Shown here one piece after another: positions 33,671-42,625 of a stretch of DNA of 64,000 nt. The notes beneath the pieces are model-generated. The model saw nothing but the letters and a program-made list of their open reading frames with translations, was not told where the DNA came from and did not search any database. This stretch comes from Halalkalibacillus halophilus DSM 18494 (GTDB taxonomy: Bacteria > Bacillota > Bacilli > Bacillales > Alkalibacillaceae). The stretch is taken from assembly GCF_000423105.1 (NCBI RefSeq), contig NZ_AUHI01000006.1:135549-199548 (forward strand), in the 5' to 3' direction. How positions within the stretch are numbered: the stretch's first letter is position 1; each line of letters starts with the position of its first letter. The position numbers and the translations under genes are program-made.

Positions 33671-34777
33671 TTATTGGTCTACTAAGTGGCTAGGCATCTT
33701 TCCAACGTACTTAGATTGCGGCCGGTAAATTCGATTGTCTTCTGCTTGTTCGATTACATTTGCTGTCCAACCAACCACGCGGCTAGCAGTAAATGTTGGT
33801 GTGAACAATTCACTCGGCATTTCTACAGCACGCAATACCGCAGCTGCGTAAAATTCTACATTTGTATATAATTTGCGTCCTGGTTTATACTCTTCTAATA
33901 GCTCTATAGCAAGATCTTCCACATAGTTCGCTAGGTCCAGCCAGTGATCGTCGACCGTTAAGTTTCGCGTAACTTCTTTTAATGCTTCGGCTCTAGGGTC
34001 TTGTGTTTTGTATACACGATGGCCAAAGCCCATTAACTTTTTCCCTGATTCTAGTCGGTCTCTTAGCCAAGGTTTTGCATTTTCTTTCGAACCAATTTCA
34101 TTCAACATTTCTGTTACTTCAGTCGGTGCCCCGCCGTGTAAGGGCCCTTTCATCGCTCCAACAGCTCCTGTTATTGCGGAGACCATCTCAGACTCGGTTG
34201 AAGCTATAACTCTTGCGGCAAATGTGGAGGCATTCATGCCGTGTTCCATCGTTAGAACGGTATAGGCATTTAATGCTTTTACATGCGCTTTCATTGGTTT
34301 CTCACCGTTTAGCATATACAAATAATTTGCCACGTGACCAAGTTCCTCATTAGGTACCACTGGTTCCAGCCCATTTAGTTTTCTAAAACGAGTTGCTATG
34401 ATCGTAGGTACGAGAGCTGTTAACTTAATAGCTTGCTCCTTTGTTGGTGGCCATTGAATCGTTTCATCTCCCAATGCAGACAAACTAGTACGAATCACGC
34501 TCATCATATCAACATTCCGAGGAAGATGCTCTATTATGTCACGAACATGATCAGGTAACTCTCTATTCTTCTTAAATGTTTGGTTCAAACTCTCGTATTC
34601 TTCTTCAGTTGGAATCTTTCCATACCAAAGTAAATAACAAACGGATTCGAAATCATATTGAATGGCAAGATCTTTCGCACTATACCCTCTATAAATAAGA
34701 ATCCCTTCATTCCCATCAATATGGCTAATATTAGTTTCAGCTGCCACCACTTTTGTTAATCCTTTATCTATGGACAT
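33671..34777 (-). CDS. citA: Citrate synthase CitA
   Basis: A 368-residue citrate synthase, condensing oxaloacetate and acetyl-CoA at entry to the TCA cycle. The catalytic His regions MEHGMNASTF and GFGHRVYK and the Asp region in TPTFTASRVVGW are in place, together with GAMKGPLHGGAP. Length fits CitA (366) of B. subtilis. The divergent LysR gene matches the citA/citR arrangement there, which is why I call it CitA rather than CitZ. No icd or mdh follows. Confidence 0.88.
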   Translation of the reverse strand: MSIDKGLTKVVAAETNISHIDGNEGILIYRGYSAKDLAIQYDFESVCYLLWYGKIPTEEEYESLNQTFKKNRELPDHVRDIIEHLPRNVDMMSVIRTSLSALGDETIQWPPTKEQAIKLTALVPTIIATRFRKLNGLEPVVPNEELGHVANYLYMLNGEKPMKAHVKALNAYTVLTMEHGMNASTFAARVIASTESEMVSAITGAVGAMKGPLHGGAPTEVTEMLNEIGSKENAKPWLRDRLESGKKLMGFGHRVYKTQDPRAEALKEVTRNLTVDDHWLDLANYVEDLAIELLEEYKPGRKLYTNVEFYAAAVLRAVEMPSELFTPTFTASRVVGWTANVIEQAEDNRIYRPQSKYVGKMPSHLVDQ

Positions 34778-34891
34778 ATCCTCACTCCTATAATTTAACT
34801 TATTTTTATCATATAGGAATTATTTGATTATTAAAAATAGTTATTTTTGTTATAATTGATTAATAAATTTAATTAATTGAAGGTGAAAATG

Positions 34892-35767
34892 ATGAACACA
34901 TCGTGGTTACGTACATTTGTAGTTGCAGCAAAATATGAAAACTATCACAAAACCTCAGAAATTCTCTTTTTATCTCAACCTACTGTATCTGTGCATATTA
35001 AACAATTAGAAAAAGCAGTAGGCGTGAAGTTATTTAGTAAGTCTGGTCGAAATGTTCATTTGACCCCCTATGGTAGAGAATTTCTAAACCATGCCAAAAG
35101 TATTTTAAATATCATGGACGATAGCCTTGTAACGATCGATCGTTTACGCCAAGGTTATTTTCAGGAATTAACGGTCGCCGTCTCTCCACTAGTTGCCGCC
35201 ACTTATTTACCTTATTGGATGAAACAATTTGTGAAGGCTCATGCTCAAATAGAAGTCGTCATAGAAGTGATGGAGTCAGAGATAATCCCAGATGCCATTG
35301 TCCAAGGTAAGGCTGATTTAGGTTTATCTAGAATGGAAAGTAAGAGACTAGAGGTGACATGTGAGAAGTTATACGAGGAACCGCTAAAAGTCGTATGCCC
35401 TCATGATGGCGGAGATGCCGAATCAAGTTTACCGATTGATTTGGAACAGTTAATGCGAGAAGAACTTCTTTTGACACATAATCACCCTGAATACTGGGAG
35501 AACATGATGATAGAAATTAAGAGTATTTATCCACATGTCAAAACAATGAAAGTTTCCCAAGTGCATGTGACAAAACGATTTATTGAAGAAGGAATCGGAT
35601 TTTCATTTCTACCAAGATCGATCGTCAAAAAAGAGATTATCGAAGGGAGAATCCTTGAAGTGAAACCCGCTCCCTTATCCCTTCCCAAAGCAGCAACCTA
35701 CGCTATCACAAAGCATAAAAGCGAAGAAACTTCTAAATTTATTGAGACGGTTAAGAGATTGGTTTAA
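34892..35767 (+). CDS. citR: LysR family regulator CitR
   Basis: A 291-residue LysR regulator with the N-terminal helix-turn-helix (YENYHKTSEILFLSQPTVSVHIKQLEKAVGVKLFSKSGR) and a C-terminal substrate-binding domain. It is divergent from citA, as citR is in B. subtilis, where it represses citA. The length equals CitR when started at ATG 34892, 6 bp after AAGGTG. Upstream ATG or TTG codons overlap the Shine-Dalgarno. The 114 bp between the genes are very AT-rich and should hold the operator. Confidence 0.85.
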   Translation: MNTSWLRTFVVAAKYENYHKTSEILFLSQPTVSVHIKQLEKAVGVKLFSKSGRNVHLTPYGREFLNHAKSILNIMDDSLVTIDRLRQGYFQELTVAVSPLVAATYLPYWMKQFVKAHAQIEVVIEVMESEIIPDAIVQGKADLGLSRMESKRLEVTCEKLYEEPLKVVCPHDGGDAESSLPIDLEQLMREELLLTHNHPEYWENMMIEIKSIYPHVKTMKVSQVHVTKRFIEEGIGFSFLPRSIVKKEIIEGRILEVKPAPLSLPKAATYAITKHKSEETSKFIETVKRLV

Positions 35768-35827
35768 CTAGACTTGAAACGAAACTTCTTAAATTACGTC
35801 TAATTAAATAAATTGGGGTGATTTGTT

Positions 35828-36277
35828 ATTAAATTTATACCGTTGAGTGTAGTAATTATTATCACTCTATTAGTAGGGTGTAACAATCAAACTGAATTGG
35901 AAGATGGAAGTGTAGTTCACGACGAACAAACCTCAGCAGACAACTACAACTTCGGAGATAAGGTTATAGAAATAGCGGATAACATGGAGGACTATGAAAA
36001 ATGGTGGGATCACTTTAATTATAGTGAGAGTCGACCTGAAATTAATTTTGAAGAATCCTCGTTAATCTTCCTACAAACTACTGAAAATTCTTGTCCTAAA
36101 GAAATTGATATTATTGAAGTCGACGAGGAAGATAGATTGATTATTGAAACTGCTCAGCCGGGGACTTACTGTGACGATATTGGTTTGGAGAGGAGTTTTG
36201 TATTAGAGGTTGAAAAAGATACATTAAAAAAGGTTGAAAATATATGGTTTGAGGGAGAAGCTATTCAAAAATATTAA
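35828..36277 (+). CDS. Predicted lipoprotein of unknown function with an apparent ATT start
   Basis: From ATT 35828 the protein has 149 residues. It begins MKFIPLSVVIIITLLVGCNN, a good lipoprotein signal with lipobox LVGC and one positive charge. GGGGTG at 35815-35820 lies 7 bp before the ATT. The only ordinary start nearby, TTG 35843, lacks a ribosome binding site and would remove the charge. The mature part is acidic and contains two Cys (NSCPKEID, GTYCDDIG) that may form a disulfide. No family is recognised. Confidence 0.65.
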   Translation: MKFIPLSVVIIITLLVGCNNQTELEDGSVVHDEQTSADNYNFGDKVIEIADNMEDYEKWWDHFNYSESRPEINFEESSLIFLQTTENSCPKEIDIIEVDEEDRLIIETAQPGTYCDDIGLERSFVLEVEKDTLKKVENIWFEGEAIQKY

Positions 36278-36316
36278 CTACTTCTCCCTCTAAAATATGT
36301 CCTTCTGCTAAATCAC

Positions 36317-36706
36317 TTAATCTTCCTTCACTACCGTCCCTGAAAAACGATCATGTGGAAAAATCGCTCCAGTATTACCTTCGAATTCTTTAGGGTTTTT
36401 CAAATAATTAAAAGTGCTCACGGTATCCCTATAACCCATGCGTTTAAAGAGTTGTTTTGATGAAAGTTCCGATCCATTTTCACTTTCTAAGAGCAATCCA
36501 GCTTTTTTGTAACCAAGCGTTTGTCCGCATTGACGTAACTGCGCATACTCAAGTGACCACATGATGACGGTTGGTGTCACTAAACTACGAACTGCTTCAT
36601 TTTTCACTTGTTTCTTCAATAAATAATCAACACTCGCAGTCAATACACTTGAAATTGCAACGTCAATTAAATAAGCCTTAAAGCGTTTCTTTGTGATGGG
36701 TTCCAT
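36317..36706 (-). CDS. RDD-like membrane protein
   Basis: A 129-residue protein beginning KKRFKAYLIDVAISSVLTASVDYLL, which has the Arg and Asp residues of the RDD family in the first helix. A second weak hydrophobic segment (about 43-55) and GQTLGYKKAGLLL follow. It is shorter than most RDD proteins, and function is unknown. It follows the DUF2812 gene by 24 bp in the same direction and starts behind GAGGATC. Confidence 0.6.
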   Translation of the reverse strand: MEPITKKRFKAYLIDVAISSVLTASVDYLLKKQVKNEAVRSLVTPTVIMWSLEYAQLRQCGQTLGYKKAGLLLESENGSELSSKQLFKRMGYRDTVSTFNYLKNPKEFEGNTGAIFPHDRFSGTVVKED

Positions 36707-36730
36707 TACTGATCCTCCTCGAATTTCTTC

Positions 36731-37297
36731 TTATTCTTTTAAAATAGAATGCTTTTGATAAGCTTTATAGTAACTGATACCAAAGATAATAGCCATGAAA
36801 ACGGGAAGCAGCTTCAATAGTACAAACGGTGTTTCAAATATCAATGCTTTACAAAACAAGGAACCTTCCATGCTCCAAAGACCATCAAAGTACAAAGTCG
36901 GTTGATCACTGAAGAGCATAAAGGAATATATTAAACAAAACATACCCAACACTAAGCAATAATTCATAACCCTTTTGTAATAATTACCCTTCGATTGACG
37001 ATCGGAGAAGATTTCATTGTGATTCCCCGCTTCTTTTTGCCAATATCGAATGCCACCTAACCACGATCCTTTTAGATAGGTCCAACCAAAATCCTCATGA
37101 AGCCCTATGTACTCCTCGGATTTTCTCTTTGACATATATTCCTGGCAATCTAAGCGAATCACATAGCTATTGTCGGTTTCTTCGAAAGTATATATTCCGA
37201 ATCCGTTAATATTCGTACAACGATAACCTTTTTGTAATTGTTCATTCAGCCACTTCTCTTCTTTTTCTATATCAAAGAACATTTTAATTATTTTCAT
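36731..37297 (-). CDS. DUF2812 domain membrane protein
   Basis: A 188-residue protein. The N-terminal DUF2812 segment (MKIIKMFFDIEKEEKWLNEQL, then YIGLHEDFGWTYLKGSWLGGIRYW) is cytoplasmic. Two or three membrane helices follow (about 110-130, 150-180). DUF2812 genes are commonly paired with PadR-like regulators, as here. I start it at ATG 37297 behind GAAGGTGG, which overlaps the end of the PadR gene by 14 bp and indicates translational coupling. Function unknown. Confidence 0.75.
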   Translation of the reverse strand: MKIIKMFFDIEKEEKWLNEQLQKGYRCTNINGFGIYTFEETDNSYVIRLDCQEYMSKRKSEEYIGLHEDFGWTYLKGSWLGGIRYWQKEAGNHNEIFSDRQSKGNYYKRVMNYCLVLGMFCLIYSFMLFSDQPTLYFDGLWSMEGSLFCKALIFETPFVLLKLLPVFMAIIFGISYYKAYQKHSILKE

Positions 37298-37604
37298 TTG
37301 GTTCACCACCTTCGTACAATGACACTATATGAGATAGCCTCTCATTTTCCCTACTCAAAATTTCTTTTCCTTCTGTAGTGATCACATAAAATTTTCTCCG
37401 GCCGGAATTCCCAACAGGTTCAATCCAACCATGTTTATTCAAATTTTCAATTGCTCCGTATAATGTACCAGCTGCTAAAACCACCGTGCCGTGACTTAAA
37501 TTTTCTACCTTTTGCATCACAGCATAGCCATGAAGTGGTTCACGCAGGGCTAATAAAATGTAATGCATCGTTTCAGACAACGGTAATAATTTATGTTGTT
37601 TCAT
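37284..37604 (-). CDS. PadR family transcriptional regulator
   Basis: A 106-residue winged-helix repressor. MHYILLALREPLHGYAVMQKVE is the PadR N-terminal helix pair, and LAAGTLYGAIENLNKHGWIEPV the recognition region. The wing has GRRKFYVITTEGKEIL. ATG 37604 follows AAAGGGTGAG. Just upstream, at 37632-37677, the sequence TAGTCTGACTGTATAATAATATAATACAG and a repeated GTTCAACT suggest an operator over its promoter, so autoregulation is likely. Confidence 0.85.
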   Translation of the reverse strand: MKQHKLLPLSETMHYILLALREPLHGYAVMQKVENLSHGTVVLAAGTLYGAIENLNKHGWIEPVGNSGRRKFYVITTEGKEILSRENERLSHIVSLYEGGEPNENN

Positions 37605-37700
37605 ATTCTCACCCTTTATTAAGTTCAACTATATAGTCTGACTGTATAATAATATAATACAGTTCAACTGAATAGTCAAGGCTTCTACTAATTCATAATA

Positions 37701-37731
37701 AAACGACTCACTCTTTATGAGTAAGTCGTTT
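37701..37731 (-). terminator. Terminator after yxeA
   Basis: AAACGACT (37701-37708) pairs with AGTCGTTT (37724-37731), with an inner ACTC/GAGT. On the minus strand TTTTATTAT follows. It lies 12 bp after the yxeA stop. Confidence 0.7.
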
Positions 37732-37743
37732 GCAAATTTATAT

Positions 37744-38079
37744 TTATTTCGGCATCTCTTCTTCCTTAACCTCTGCGTAAGTCATAACTACATCATTCTT
37801 CAAAGTGAGTTGAACATAAGCTCCTTCTCTTAATTCACTAAGTGCAGTAAATTCTACGTCTTTTTGTTCGCCATCTTCATTTACTGCAGGAAGTTCATAA
37901 ATGACGGATTCTCGTTCTCCTCCGATGATCCCTGCTTCATCAATCTGGACATACCAATACTCTTCTTCTATAAAAGGATTGAGATTGGCTTGGGTGGTTG
38001 CTGGCAAAGTAGAATAAATCCAAGTAAAAATTACTCCAACCAACAATATTCCCAGAAAAAAGATACCTGTCTTTTTCAT
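37744..38079 (-). CDS. yxeA: YxeA family exported protein (DUF1093)
   Basis: A 111-residue protein with an N-terminal membrane/signal segment (KKTGIFFLGILLVGVIFTWIY) and a YxeA domain (YWYVQIDEAG, then VEFTALSELREGAYVQLTLKN, ending EEEMPK). Its function is unknown, but in B. subtilis yxeA is the last gene of the yxdJKLM-yxeA locus, and the order here is the same. ATG 38079 has TAGGAGGG. A terminator follows. A decayed relative lies at 19.6-19.9 kb. Confidence 0.75.
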   Translation of the reverse strand: MKKTGIFFLGILLVGVIFTWIYSTLPATTQANLNPFIEEEYWYVQIDEAGIIGGERESVIYELPAVNEDGEQKDVEFTALSELREGAYVQLTLKNDVVMTYAEVKEEEMPK

Positions 38080-38136
38080 TTTTTCCCTCCTAAACATTAC
38101 TCCGCTCATCCTTCAAATGACACGTTGCAAGTTATT

Positions 38137-40059
38137 TTATATACTCCTTTTCACTACTTTCTTGTAATACATGAGGGAGATCAGTGCGAATATGGAATAT
38201 AATGTGATGTAGACTCCCATAACCGTTAGCATTGGTGTCCATATTTCATTACCAAATAAGAACCCGCCTGCATTTACTGCGAAGTATGTGTGCAATAGCC
38301 CGATTAATAATGGGATCCCGAATGTGACAACCATTTTAATAGTAAGACCTTTTAGAATTTCGTTTTCAGTAAACCCTAGCTTTCTTAGGATGTTGTAGCT
38401 TCCCTTTTCATCTTCACTTTCTCCGATTTGCTTAAAGTAAAGGATACACCCTGATGTTAAAAGGAAGGCAAACCCTACGAATCCAACGATAAACATCACC
38501 AAACCTGTACCCTGCATTTGCATATTATACTGGTTTATTTTTGATTCGAATTGTGAATAATTGTCTTCATTCATGAGTTGATAAATGCTCTCGCTGTCTT
38601 CTCCAGTAATATCAATCGCAAATCCTTCACGAGGTTGGTTCATTTCCTCATCATAATTATGATTTTCCTCAAGTTCTTCGTATACTTCATTTGAAACAAT
38701 AGCTTGAGGAGATCCGTAAGTGACAAAGGATGACAAAATTGCATTCTCACCCATCGATACTAATTCAACATCACGTTCATAATCATCGCTGATCAGCGTG
38801 ATGGTTTCGTTAAGTTTGAATTCAATGTAGGAGTCTAGAAAATAAGGGACACCAGTGATGATGATTTCATCTCCCTCGACCTCAAATCCATCGACATGTT
38901 CTTCACTAACCATACTTAAAGCTAGGGCTGTATCGAATCCCCCTGGAGCCTCTGCATCAATCGCGATCGCGTCACCTTCCACATCATAAGAGACGGTTGG
39001 AATATTGACTGTTTCGTGTTCAATATCATTTTCATTTAACAAATCACTGTAGTACTCCATGTCTTCTTCTTCATAAAAAGTATAGTCATTCGGTACAGAC
39101 GCCTCAATCGTGTCCTCCACCGAGTAGTAGGAGATATACGAGAGTGACATTAAGCCCATACTGATTGCACTAACTACACTAATTAAGGTAAGCAGGAAGG
39201 CATTTGACTTCATTTTAAACATAATGCTCGTAAGTGAGAGCACGTCATTCACATTAACATGACCATTTTTAGACTTTCTGAGCATATTCAAAAGAAAGGC
39301 GACAGAAAACTTAAAGGTAATATACGTTCCGGCAATCGTTAGGAATAAGACCCCGAACATTAAAAATATAAGGGCATTCGTAAAGTTCATCATACTCGCT
39401 GACAACCAATAGCCGGAGATAATCATAACTAGACCAAGCGTGCCAAATAGAACCGTTACTGCACCCATCCCTCTATAACTCGCTTCACTCGATTGCTCTA
39501 GTTTAAGCATCTTTATGAGACTTGTTTTCTTTAAAAAGATATAGTTTTGTGCCAGCAACAGGGCGAAAATAAATATAAATAGTAAAGCAGTCTGAATCAC
39601 AGCTTCGATGGAAAAGGTCATTCCAACAGATAGATCGATCTGCATCAGGCGAAGCAAGACCATCAGTAGCATTCTGTACACTAAAAAGCCGAGTGCAATA
39701 CCTATAATTAAGCTCCCGAAATAAATCACTGCGTTTTCTACAATCAGCATTCTAAATATTTTCTCACGAGTCATGCCAATCAATTGAAACAAGGCAAGCT
39801 CTCTATTTCTTCTTTTTAAGAAAATCGAGTTTGCGAACATGACGAATGTTGCGATAATGACAATTAAGAGCACAGAGCCAACGATAAATCCTGTCGACAT
39901 TAATTCACTCGACGTCAGCTCCTCGGCTACCCCATCATCCTGAGACATTAAAACAAATGAAAAATAAAGTGCCACACTAAATACTAGCGCAAATATATAC
40001 AGTGTATAGTTCTTAAGATTTTTAAAGAAGTTCTTCAAAATAACCGAGTTAAGACTCAA
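38137..40059 (-). CDS. yxdM: BceB/YxdM-type ABC transporter permease
   Basis: A 640-residue permease with ten helices and the large extracellular domain of about 200 residues between helices 7 and 8 (about 315-515) that marks peptide-detoxifying Bce-type systems. FtsX folds flank it (FANSIFLKRRNRELALFQLIGMTR; LRKLGFTENEI). It works with the ATPase encoded just upstream to sense and remove antimicrobial peptides. I start it at TTG 40059 (MSLNSVILKNFFKNLKNY), 8 bp after GGTGG, overlapping the ATPase gene by 11 bp. Confidence 0.85.
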   Translation of the reverse strand: MSLNSVILKNFFKNLKNYTLYIFALVFSVALYFSFVLMSQDDGVAEELTSSELMSTGFIVGSVLLIVIIATFVMFANSIFLKRRNRELALFQLIGMTREKIFRMLIVENAVIYFGSLIIGIALGFLVYRMLLMVLLRLMQIDLSVGMTFSIEAVIQTALLFIFIFALLLAQNYIFLKKTSLIKMLKLEQSSEASYRGMGAVTVLFGTLGLVMIISGYWLSASMMNFTNALIFLMFGVLFLTIAGTYITFKFSVAFLLNMLRKSKNGHVNVNDVLSLTSIMFKMKSNAFLLTLISVVSAISMGLMSLSYISYYSVEDTIEASVPNDYTFYEEEDMEYYSDLLNENDIEHETVNIPTVSYDVEGDAIAIDAEAPGGFDTALALSMVSEEHVDGFEVEGDEIIITGVPYFLDSYIEFKLNETITLISDDYERDVELVSMGENAILSSFVTYGSPQAIVSNEVYEELEENHNYDEEMNQPREGFAIDITGEDSESIYQLMNEDNYSQFESKINQYNMQMQGTGLVMFIVGFVGFAFLLTSGCILYFKQIGESEDEKGSYNILRKLGFTENEILKGLTIKMVVTFGIPLLIGLLHTYFAVNAGGFLFGNEIWTPMLTVMGVYITLYSIFALISLMYYKKVVKRSI

Positions 40060-40807
40060 CGCCGACACCACCAAGCACACTTTGCGTATTCATTATTTCT
40101 TTGTAATATTCTTCTTGCGAACGATCCCCTTTTCTAAGCGTGGAATAGATTAGACCATCTTTTAGAAAAATTACTCGACCTGAGTAACTTGCTGCAGTGG
40201 CGTCGTGAGTTACCATCATGATGGTAGAGTTACTTTTGTCGTTTAACTGTTGAAGTTTCCTTAAAAGGTTGCTTGCTGCCTTAGAATCAAGCGCACCAGT
40301 CGGCTCATCAGCAAAGATGATTTTCGGCTGGTGGATATATGCTCTTGCCGCACTCGTCCGTTGTTGCTGACCACCAGAAATTTCACTTGGGTATTTCCCT
40401 TTTAGATCATAAATTTCAAGCTCTTCAGCAACGACTTTGAATTGTTTTTCAACTTCTGCTTTCTTCATACTTCTAATAGAAAGTGGTAGTAGTATATTTT
40501 CTTTCACAGTTAAGGTGTTAAGTAAATTGTACTCTTGGAACATAAAGCCAAGGTCGTTCTTTCTGAATTCTGCAAGTTTCTTATCCTTTAGAGCAGTAAT
40601 ATCTTGACCTTCTATGAAAATATGACCACTTGTGACTCGATCGATCGAACTCAGCACGTTTAGTAATGTCGTTTTACCTGAGCCAGATGCCCCCATTATA
40701 GAAACGAATTCACCTTGTTCAATCGAAAGGTCAATTCCTTTTAAAACTTCTGTTCGGTTCACTCGCTTGCCATAAGATTTTTTAATCCCTTTTGCTTCAA
40801 GAATCAT
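40049..40807 (-). CDS. yxdL: BceA/YxdL-type ABC transporter ATPase
   Basis: A 252-residue ATPase with Walker A GASGSGKT (about 40), Q-loop FMFQEYNLLN, the signature SGGQQQRTSAARA and Walker B IIFADEPTGALD. These match the MacB/BceA group that pairs with FtsX-type permeases. ATG 40807 follows GGAGGG. It is separated from the kinase gene by a terminator and 97 bp that should carry a response-regulator-controlled promoter. Confidence 0.88.
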   Translation of the reverse strand: MILEAKGIKKSYGKRVNRTEVLKGIDLSIEQGEFVSIMGASGSGKTTLLNVLSSIDRVTSGHIFIEGQDITALKDKKLAEFRKNDLGFMFQEYNLLNTLTVKENILLPLSIRSMKKAEVEKQFKVVAEELEIYDLKGKYPSEISGGQQQRTSAARAYIHQPKIIFADEPTGALDSKAASNLLRKLQQLNDKSNSTIMMVTHDATAASYSGRVIFLKDGLIYSTLRKGDRSQEEYYKEIMNTQSVLGGVGVES

Positions 40808-40890
40808 CACGGTCCCTCCATTGATTTGATAACTTCATTTTACCCTGTTGCTCCTTCTATTTCGTTTGATTCTTGTGACGAATACACAAA

Positions 40891-40916
40891 ACCATGTGAC
40901 ATTGTTGTCACATGGT
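40891..40916 (-). terminator. Terminator overlapping the end of the sensor kinase gene
   Basis: An 11-bp perfect stem, ACCATGTGACA/TGTCACATGGT, with a TTGT loop. TTTTG follows on the minus strand. It includes the kinase stop codon and uncouples the two-component genes from the transporter genes. Confidence 0.75.
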
Positions 40917-41900
40917 CTTCACCTGTTGAAATGTATTCTTTTTAGGGAAAGTAAGCGTGATTGTCGTGCCTTCCCCATAGATAGATGTTATATCGATCGC
41001 AATGTCCATAGCATTCGCCGCTTCTTTCGTTAAATACATCCCCATACCTGTTGCTCGCATATCCCCGTGATCACTAGTGGAGGTAAAGCCGGCTTCAAAT
41101 ACGCGTGGAAGATCTTCCGCTTTGATTCCACGTCCATAGTCGGTTATTTCAAGCTTCGCCCATCCTTCGCTTACATCACTCGAGATCGTAATGTCACTAT
41201 CACGAGAATATTTAACACTGTTTCCGATAATTTGATCGACCATAAAGGAGAACCACTTTAAATCAGTTTCTATATGAGTGATATTCAATTCAATATCAAA
41301 CCCTATTCCTTTTTCGATACAAATCGTCCGTAATTTTCGAATCGTATTAGATAGGATCTCCTCGATATCGACCGTTTCGATATATAAATCATTGCTTATG
41401 TTTACGAGTCTTCTTTCAAAAAGCATTTCATTTAAAGTCGCATCAAGCCTAAGCCATTCCTCTTCCAGCCTTGCCCCTTTCGATCTATCCAAGTCATCAA
41501 TCAACAACTTCATCGTCGTCATTGGCATCTTCATGTCATGAATCCATCTCGTCAGCTCATCTAGATTTTCAGCAGTCTTCTTAGATTCGCTTTCCAGTAT
41601 CTGATTGTGGTGTCTCTTCATGACTGACAGTTGATCGTTGAGTCGTTGCTGATAAGGGGTTTCCGGTTCCGGCAAACTGTCCGTTTCATCAATTTTTTCT
41701 ATTTTCATTAACTCTCGCCAATAATTTCTCCCTCTTGAAAAGTCCCAAAGCAGGAATAGAGATAAGATGACAGTGTTCATGATCACGATATAGATCACAG
41801 AGAAATTCGGAATATCTGTATCCAGCAAGCCAAGTAGCAAGATAGAAAGATTGAAGCCAATAAAGAGAATTAGCCATGGCAATATCTGTTTCATGTACAT
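40908..41900 (-). CDS. yxdK: Intramembrane-sensing histidine kinase (BceS/YxdK type)
   Basis: A 330-residue kinase with two N-terminal helices joined by an extremely short external loop (LGLLDTDIPNFS), the hallmark of kinases that sense through their ABC transporter. The phosphorylated His is in RWIHDMKMPMTTMKLL. The ATPase domain shows QIIGNSVKYS, DYGRGI and ATGMGMYL. I start it at ATG 41900, 8 bp after AAGGAG. The frame overlaps or abuts the response regulator gene. Confidence 0.87.
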   Translation of the reverse strand: MYMKQILPWLILFIGFNLSILLLGLLDTDIPNFSVIYIVIMNTVILSLFLLWDFSRGRNYWRELMKIEKIDETDSLPEPETPYQQRLNDQLSVMKRHHNQILESESKKTAENLDELTRWIHDMKMPMTTMKLLIDDLDRSKGARLEEEWLRLDATLNEMLFERRLVNISNDLYIETVDIEEILSNTIRKLRTICIEKGIGFDIELNITHIETDLKWFSFMVDQIIGNSVKYSRDSDITISSDVSEGWAKLEITDYGRGIKAEDLPRVFEAGFTSTSDHGDMRATGMGMYLTKEAANAMDIAIDITSIYGEGTTITLTFPKKNTFQQVKTM

Positions 41901-41905
41901 GGCCC

Positions 41906-42583
41906 TCACTCCTTAAGCATGTAGCCGAGACCTGTTTTAGTAATGATCGCGTCTTCCAGCCCAATATCATCAAGCTTTTTCCTAATTCTATTCACATTGA
42001 CAGTTAAGGTATTATCGTTAATAAATCTAGAATCATCCCACAGCTTTTCAATGAGTGCTTCTCTCGTTACTGCCTGATTGATCTCATTAATCAAGACAGA
42101 TAAAATAAAAGACTCATTTTTTGTCATGTTCATTTCCGCTTCATTTCTTACCACAGTCAGTTTCTTAAAATCGATCACGGCATCTCTAAATTTCATCACG
42201 TGTATATCTTGATTTTGATATTGATAGGTACGCCTTAGCAAAGCTTGTACTTTCGCCACCAACACATCAAAATTAAATGGCTTCTGCACATAATCATCAC
42301 TACCCAGCTGCATACTCATCACCATATCAGAAGGATGGTTCCTAGAAGATAAAAAGATAATCGGAAGGTTTGAAATATCACGGATCCGTCGACACCAGTA
42401 AAACCCATCGTATTTGGGAAGCGTAACGTCAATTATAACTAAATCCGGCTCGATCCGAATAAAATCATTTAATATATTGGCGAAGTCAGTGACACCGTGC
42501 ACAATGTAATCCCACTCTTCTAATCTCTCTTCAAGTTCCTTAAAAAGTGACTCGTCATCTTCAATTATAAATACTTTTGACAT
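41906..42583 (-). CDS. yxdJ: OmpR-type response regulator (BceR/YxdJ type)
   Basis: A 225-residue regulator. The receiver domain has the acidic pair in IIEDDESL, the phosphoacceptor Asp in LVIIDVTLPKYDG (about residue 52) and the Lys in YVQKPFNF. The C-terminal winged helix has MNMTKNESFILSVLINE and LTVNVNRIRKKL. It should activate the transporter genes 1.1 kb downstream. AGGTTTGAAACG precedes the ATG, so the ribosome site is moderate. Confidence 0.88.
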   Translation of the reverse strand: MSKVFIIEDDESLFKELEERLEEWDYIVHGVTDFANILNDFIRIEPDLVIIDVTLPKYDGFYWCRRIRDISNLPIIFLSSRNHPSDMVMSMQLGSDDYVQKPFNFDVLVAKVQALLRRTYQYQNQDIHVMKFRDAVIDFKKLTVVRNEAEMNMTKNESFILSVLINEINQAVTREALIEKLWDDSRFINDNTLTVNVNRIRKKLDDIGLEDAIITKTGLGYMLKE

Positions 42584-42625
42584 ATTCGTTTCAAACCTCC
42601 GCTTCTTATGTAAATGGTTTATTTA

